Positions 21,227-23,323 of a DNA stretch of 23,323 bases are shown piece after piece (position 1 is the first letter of the stretch; every line of letters begins with the position of its first letter). The DNA comes from Prevotellaceae bacterium UBA4336 (GTDB lineage: Bacteria > Bacteroidota > Bacteroidia > Bacteroidales > Bacteroidaceae). Under the pieces are notes generated by a model. The model made no database searches, was not told the origin of the DNA, and was given only the letters and a program-made list of their open reading frames with translations. The translations under genes and the position numbers were made by a program. Where the stretch lies: positions 37,595-60,917 of the forward strand of contig DGTM01000003.1 in assembly GCA_002394305.1 (NCBI GenBank). Reading direction: 5' to 3'.

Positions 21227-23281
21227 ATGACAAAGAGAAATGCTTTTTACGCCAAATGGACGTTGCTGTCCGTATTCTTCATCTCGGCTCTCTGCATGCC
21301 TGCTAAGGATGTGAGAATCGTTTCGCCCGACGGCCTGACCTACCTCAACGTGCGGCTGAACGAAGGCCGCCTCACCTATTCCGCCGGTTACCGCCAGCCC
21401 CTCAAGGCCAAGAAGGGCGCCGTGCCCGACACGCTCGACGTGCCGATGCTCCTCGACTCACCCCTCGGCCTCTACACCAACGTGGCCGACCTGAGCAAGG
21501 ACCTCACCTTCATCCAAGAGGAACGCCTCACCGGAGAAGGAACACACAGGGAACAATACCGTCTGCGGCAAGGCAAGCAGAGCGAGATAAGCACCGAGGA
21601 GAACAGTCTCGTCCTCATGTTCACCAATCCCGAAGCAAGGACGAAAGGGCTGATGATGATGGTGGCGTTCCGTGTCTTCAACAACAACATCGCCTACAGC
21701 TACCGCCTCATGCAGGGTGGCGAGACTTCGGCAATCGTCGTGACGGGCGAGGCTTCGGGGTTCCGCCTGCCTGCCGATGCCACGGCCTTCATCTCTCCGC
21801 AGAGCGAAGCGATGGTGGGATGGAAGCGCACAAAACCCAGCTACGAGGAGAACTACATCTGGGACGAGCCCATCACCAGCCGCAGCCAGTACGGACAAGG
21901 CTGGACCTTCCCCTGCCTCTTCCGCGAAGGTGACAAAGGCTGGCTCCTCATCAGCGAGACTGGCGTCGGCAGTAACTACTGCGCAAGCCATCTCAGCGAA
22001 GCCACACCCGACGGCCTCTTCACCATCGCCTTCCCCATGGAGGGCGAGAACAACGGCTTCGGCAGCACGGGTGCACAGCTGGGGCTGGCCGACTGCAACG
22101 TCTCTCCCTACGACTGGATGACGCAATGGACGCCCTACCGCACCCTCACCTTCGGCCCGACGCTGAAGCCCATCGTCGAGACCACCGTCACCTGGGACGT
22201 CGTGGAGCAGCTCTACGAGCCAAGCACCGACTACCAGGGCTCGCGCAACACCTGGTCGTGGATTCTCTGGCAAGACGCCAGCATCAACTACGACGACCAG
22301 GTGAAGTTCATCGACCTCGCTGCAAGTCTCGGCTGGGAAGGCTGCCTCATTGACGGCGGCTGGTACAAGAACATCGGGCGCAAGGGCATGGAGAAGCTCT
22401 TCGCCTACTGCAAGGAGAAGGGCATCCGTCCGTGGGTATGGTACAACAGCAACGGCGGCTGGAACGACGCGCCGCAGTGCGCCCGCCAGTGCATGCACAA
22501 CCCCATCGTCCGCAAGCAGGAGATGCGCTGGCTGCGCGACGGCGGTGTGGCCGGCATCAAGGTCGATTTCTTCGGCGGCGACAAGCAGGAGACCATGCGC
22601 CTCTACGAAGCCATCCTCTCCGATGCCAACGACTTCGGCCTGCAGGTCATCTTCCATGGCTGCACCCTGCCGCGAGGCTGGGAAAGGATGTACCCCAACT
22701 ACTGCAGCTCGGAAGCCGTGCTTGCCAGCGAGAACCTCTACTTCAGCCAGGCCTTCTGCGAGATGGAAGCACGCCATGCCTGCCTGCATCCCTTCGTCCG
22801 CAATGCCGTCGGCGCGATGGAATACGGCGGCACGGTCCTCCAAAAGCGCCTCCACAAAGACCCCGACAAGGGCAATACGCGCCGCACGACCGACGCCTTC
22901 GAGCTCGCCACAGCCATCGTCTTCCAATCCAGCGGACAGAACTTCGCCCTCACACCTCGCAACCTCACCGAACAGCCGCAGTTCGAGATTGACTTCATGA
23001 AGCAGGTTCCCACGACGTGGGACGAGACGCGCTTCATCGATGGCTATCCGGGCAAGTACGTCGTCCTGGCACGCCGCCACGCCGACCGCTGGTACATCGC
23101 CGCACTCAACGCGCAGGAGGAACCGCTCCGGCTGACGCTCGACGTCAGTGGCTACAACGTGACGAACCTCATCGCGGACGAGGGCGACACGAACGTCACG
23201 TCGCTGCACTCTGTGAAAACCGACAAGAAGGGTCTGGTGAAGCTGACCGTCCCTCAAGGCGGCGGAGCAGTCCTGTTCTGA
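21227..23281 (+). CDS. Glycoside hydrolase family 97 (alpha-galactosidase/alpha-glucosidase type)
   Basis: A 684-residue exported glycosidase. After an N-terminal hydrophobic signal (about 10-24) comes the GH97 N-domain (SPDGLTYLNVRLNEGRLTYS), then the barrel beginning near residue 343 (SWILWQDASINYDDQVKFID) and a C-terminal beta domain to 684. Asp447 in GIKVDFFGGDKQ matches the nucleophile of retaining GH97 members; Glu502 in SSEAVLASE lies 55 residues on, the spacing reported for the acid/base in Bacteroides thetaiotaomicron alpha-galactosidase. This favours the retaining, alpha-galactosidase-like subgroup over inverting SusB. It follows the ligase by 12 bases, so it may belong to the cluster transcript, though it could be an ordinary polysaccharide-use gene. 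Confidence 0.93.
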   Translation: MTKRNAFYAKWTLLSVFFISALCMPAKDVRIVSPDGLTYLNVRLNEGRLTYSAGYRQPLKAKKGAVPDTLDVPMLLDSPLGLYTNVADLSKDLTFIQEERLTGEGTHREQYRLRQGKQSEISTEENSLVLMFTNPEARTKGLMMMVAFRVFNNNIAYSYRLMQGGETSAIVVTGEASGFRLPADATAFISPQSEAMVGWKRTKPSYEENYIWDEPITSRSQYGQGWTFPCLFREGDKGWLLISETGVGSNYCASHLSEATPDGLFTIAFPMEGENNGFGSTGAQLGLADCNVSPYDWMTQWTPYRTLTFGPTLKPIVETTVTWDVVEQLYEPSTDYQGSRNTWSWILWQDASINYDDQVKFIDLAASLGWEGCLIDGGWYKNIGRKGMEKLFAYCKEKGIRPWVWYNSNGGWNDAPQCARQCMHNPIVRKQEMRWLRDGGVAGIKVDFFGGDKQETMRLYEAILSDANDFGLQVIFHGCTLPRGWERMYPNYCSSEAVLASENLYFSQAFCEMEARHACLHPFVRNAVGAMEYGGTVLQKRLHKDPDKGNTRRTTDAFELATAIVFQSSGQNFALTPRNLTEQPQFEIDFMKQVPTTWDETRFIDGYPGKYVVLARRHADRWYIAALNAQEEPLRLTLDVSGYNVTNLIADEGDTNVTSLHSVKTDKKGLVKLTVPQGGGAVLF

Positions 23282-23291
23282 GGCGGCTCCC

Positions 23292-23320
23292 CCCCATGAC
23301 AATTGGGTAGGAGCATGGGG
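23292..23320 (+). terminator. Possible terminator hairpin after the GH97 gene, at the window edge
   Basis: CCCCATG (23292-23298) can pair with CATGGGG (23314-23320) around a 15-base loop, beginning 11 bases after the GH97 stop. The window ends three bases later (ATT), so a T tract cannot be assessed. Confidence 0.4.
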
Positions 23321-23323
23321 ATT

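Noticed and set aside
21458..23302. 614-codon open frame on the minus strand opposite the GH97 gene
   Set aside because: The plus strand has clear GH97 motifs in order; the antisense product has no recognisable domain and an Ala/Val/Glu-rich composition typical of a shadow frame.

Overview
The window looks like a chromosome segment of a GC-rich Bacteroidales bacterium, probably Prevotella-like. The signs are a type IX secretion gene (porQ), an ExbB/unknown/ExbD/ExbD operon, a TonB energy transducer with the Bacteroidetes layout, several -7 boxes of the Bacteroidetes form TAnnTTTG, and a GH97 glycosidase. No phage, insertion sequence, CRISPR array or rRNA was seen. The genus assignment is inference.

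Layout. Positions 1-84 hold a 22-bp tandem repeat that reaches the stop codon of cmk. cmk and porQ form a minus-strand operon (82-1796). From 1964 everything is on the plus strand: a TonB protein with a good terminator; a 9-bp tandem repeat just in front of a polyprenyl synthase gene; tatD; tRNA-Ser(GGA); and the exbB - membrane protein - exbD - exbD operon, closed by a terminator near 7510-7541.

The main feature runs from 7696 to 21214, possibly to 23281. It resembles an aryl polyene / flexirubin-type type II polyketide cluster: O-methyltransferase, LpxL-like acyltransferase, ketosynthase, ACP, second ketosynthase, small drug/metabolite-type membrane protein, LolA-like carrier, glycosyltransferase-acyltransferase fusion, secreted alpha/beta hydrolase, MMPL exporter, second ACP and an adenylate-forming ligase. 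A GH97 glycosidase follows after 12 bases. The inferred scheme is as follows. The ligase loads a starter acid onto an ACP. The two ketosynthases extend it. The methyltransferase tailors it. The acyltransferases and glycosyltransferase attach it to a membrane lipid. MMPL and LolA-like proteins move the lipid towards the outer membrane. No ketoreductase, dehydratase, thioesterase or aromatic ammonia-lyase is present in the window, so the pathway is either completed elsewhere or differs from the known ones. At least two transcription units are likely, with putative promoters at about 7634 and 13789-13820.

Two things stand out. First, both ketosynthases carry an extra C-terminal region that looks like a degenerate ketosynthase half, as if a chain-length-factor-like partner were fused to each catalytic subunit. 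Second, degenerate 7-bp-period repeats recur through the window. They sit between genes, across a stop codon, and in frame inside four biosynthetic genes, where they encode short low-complexity loops.
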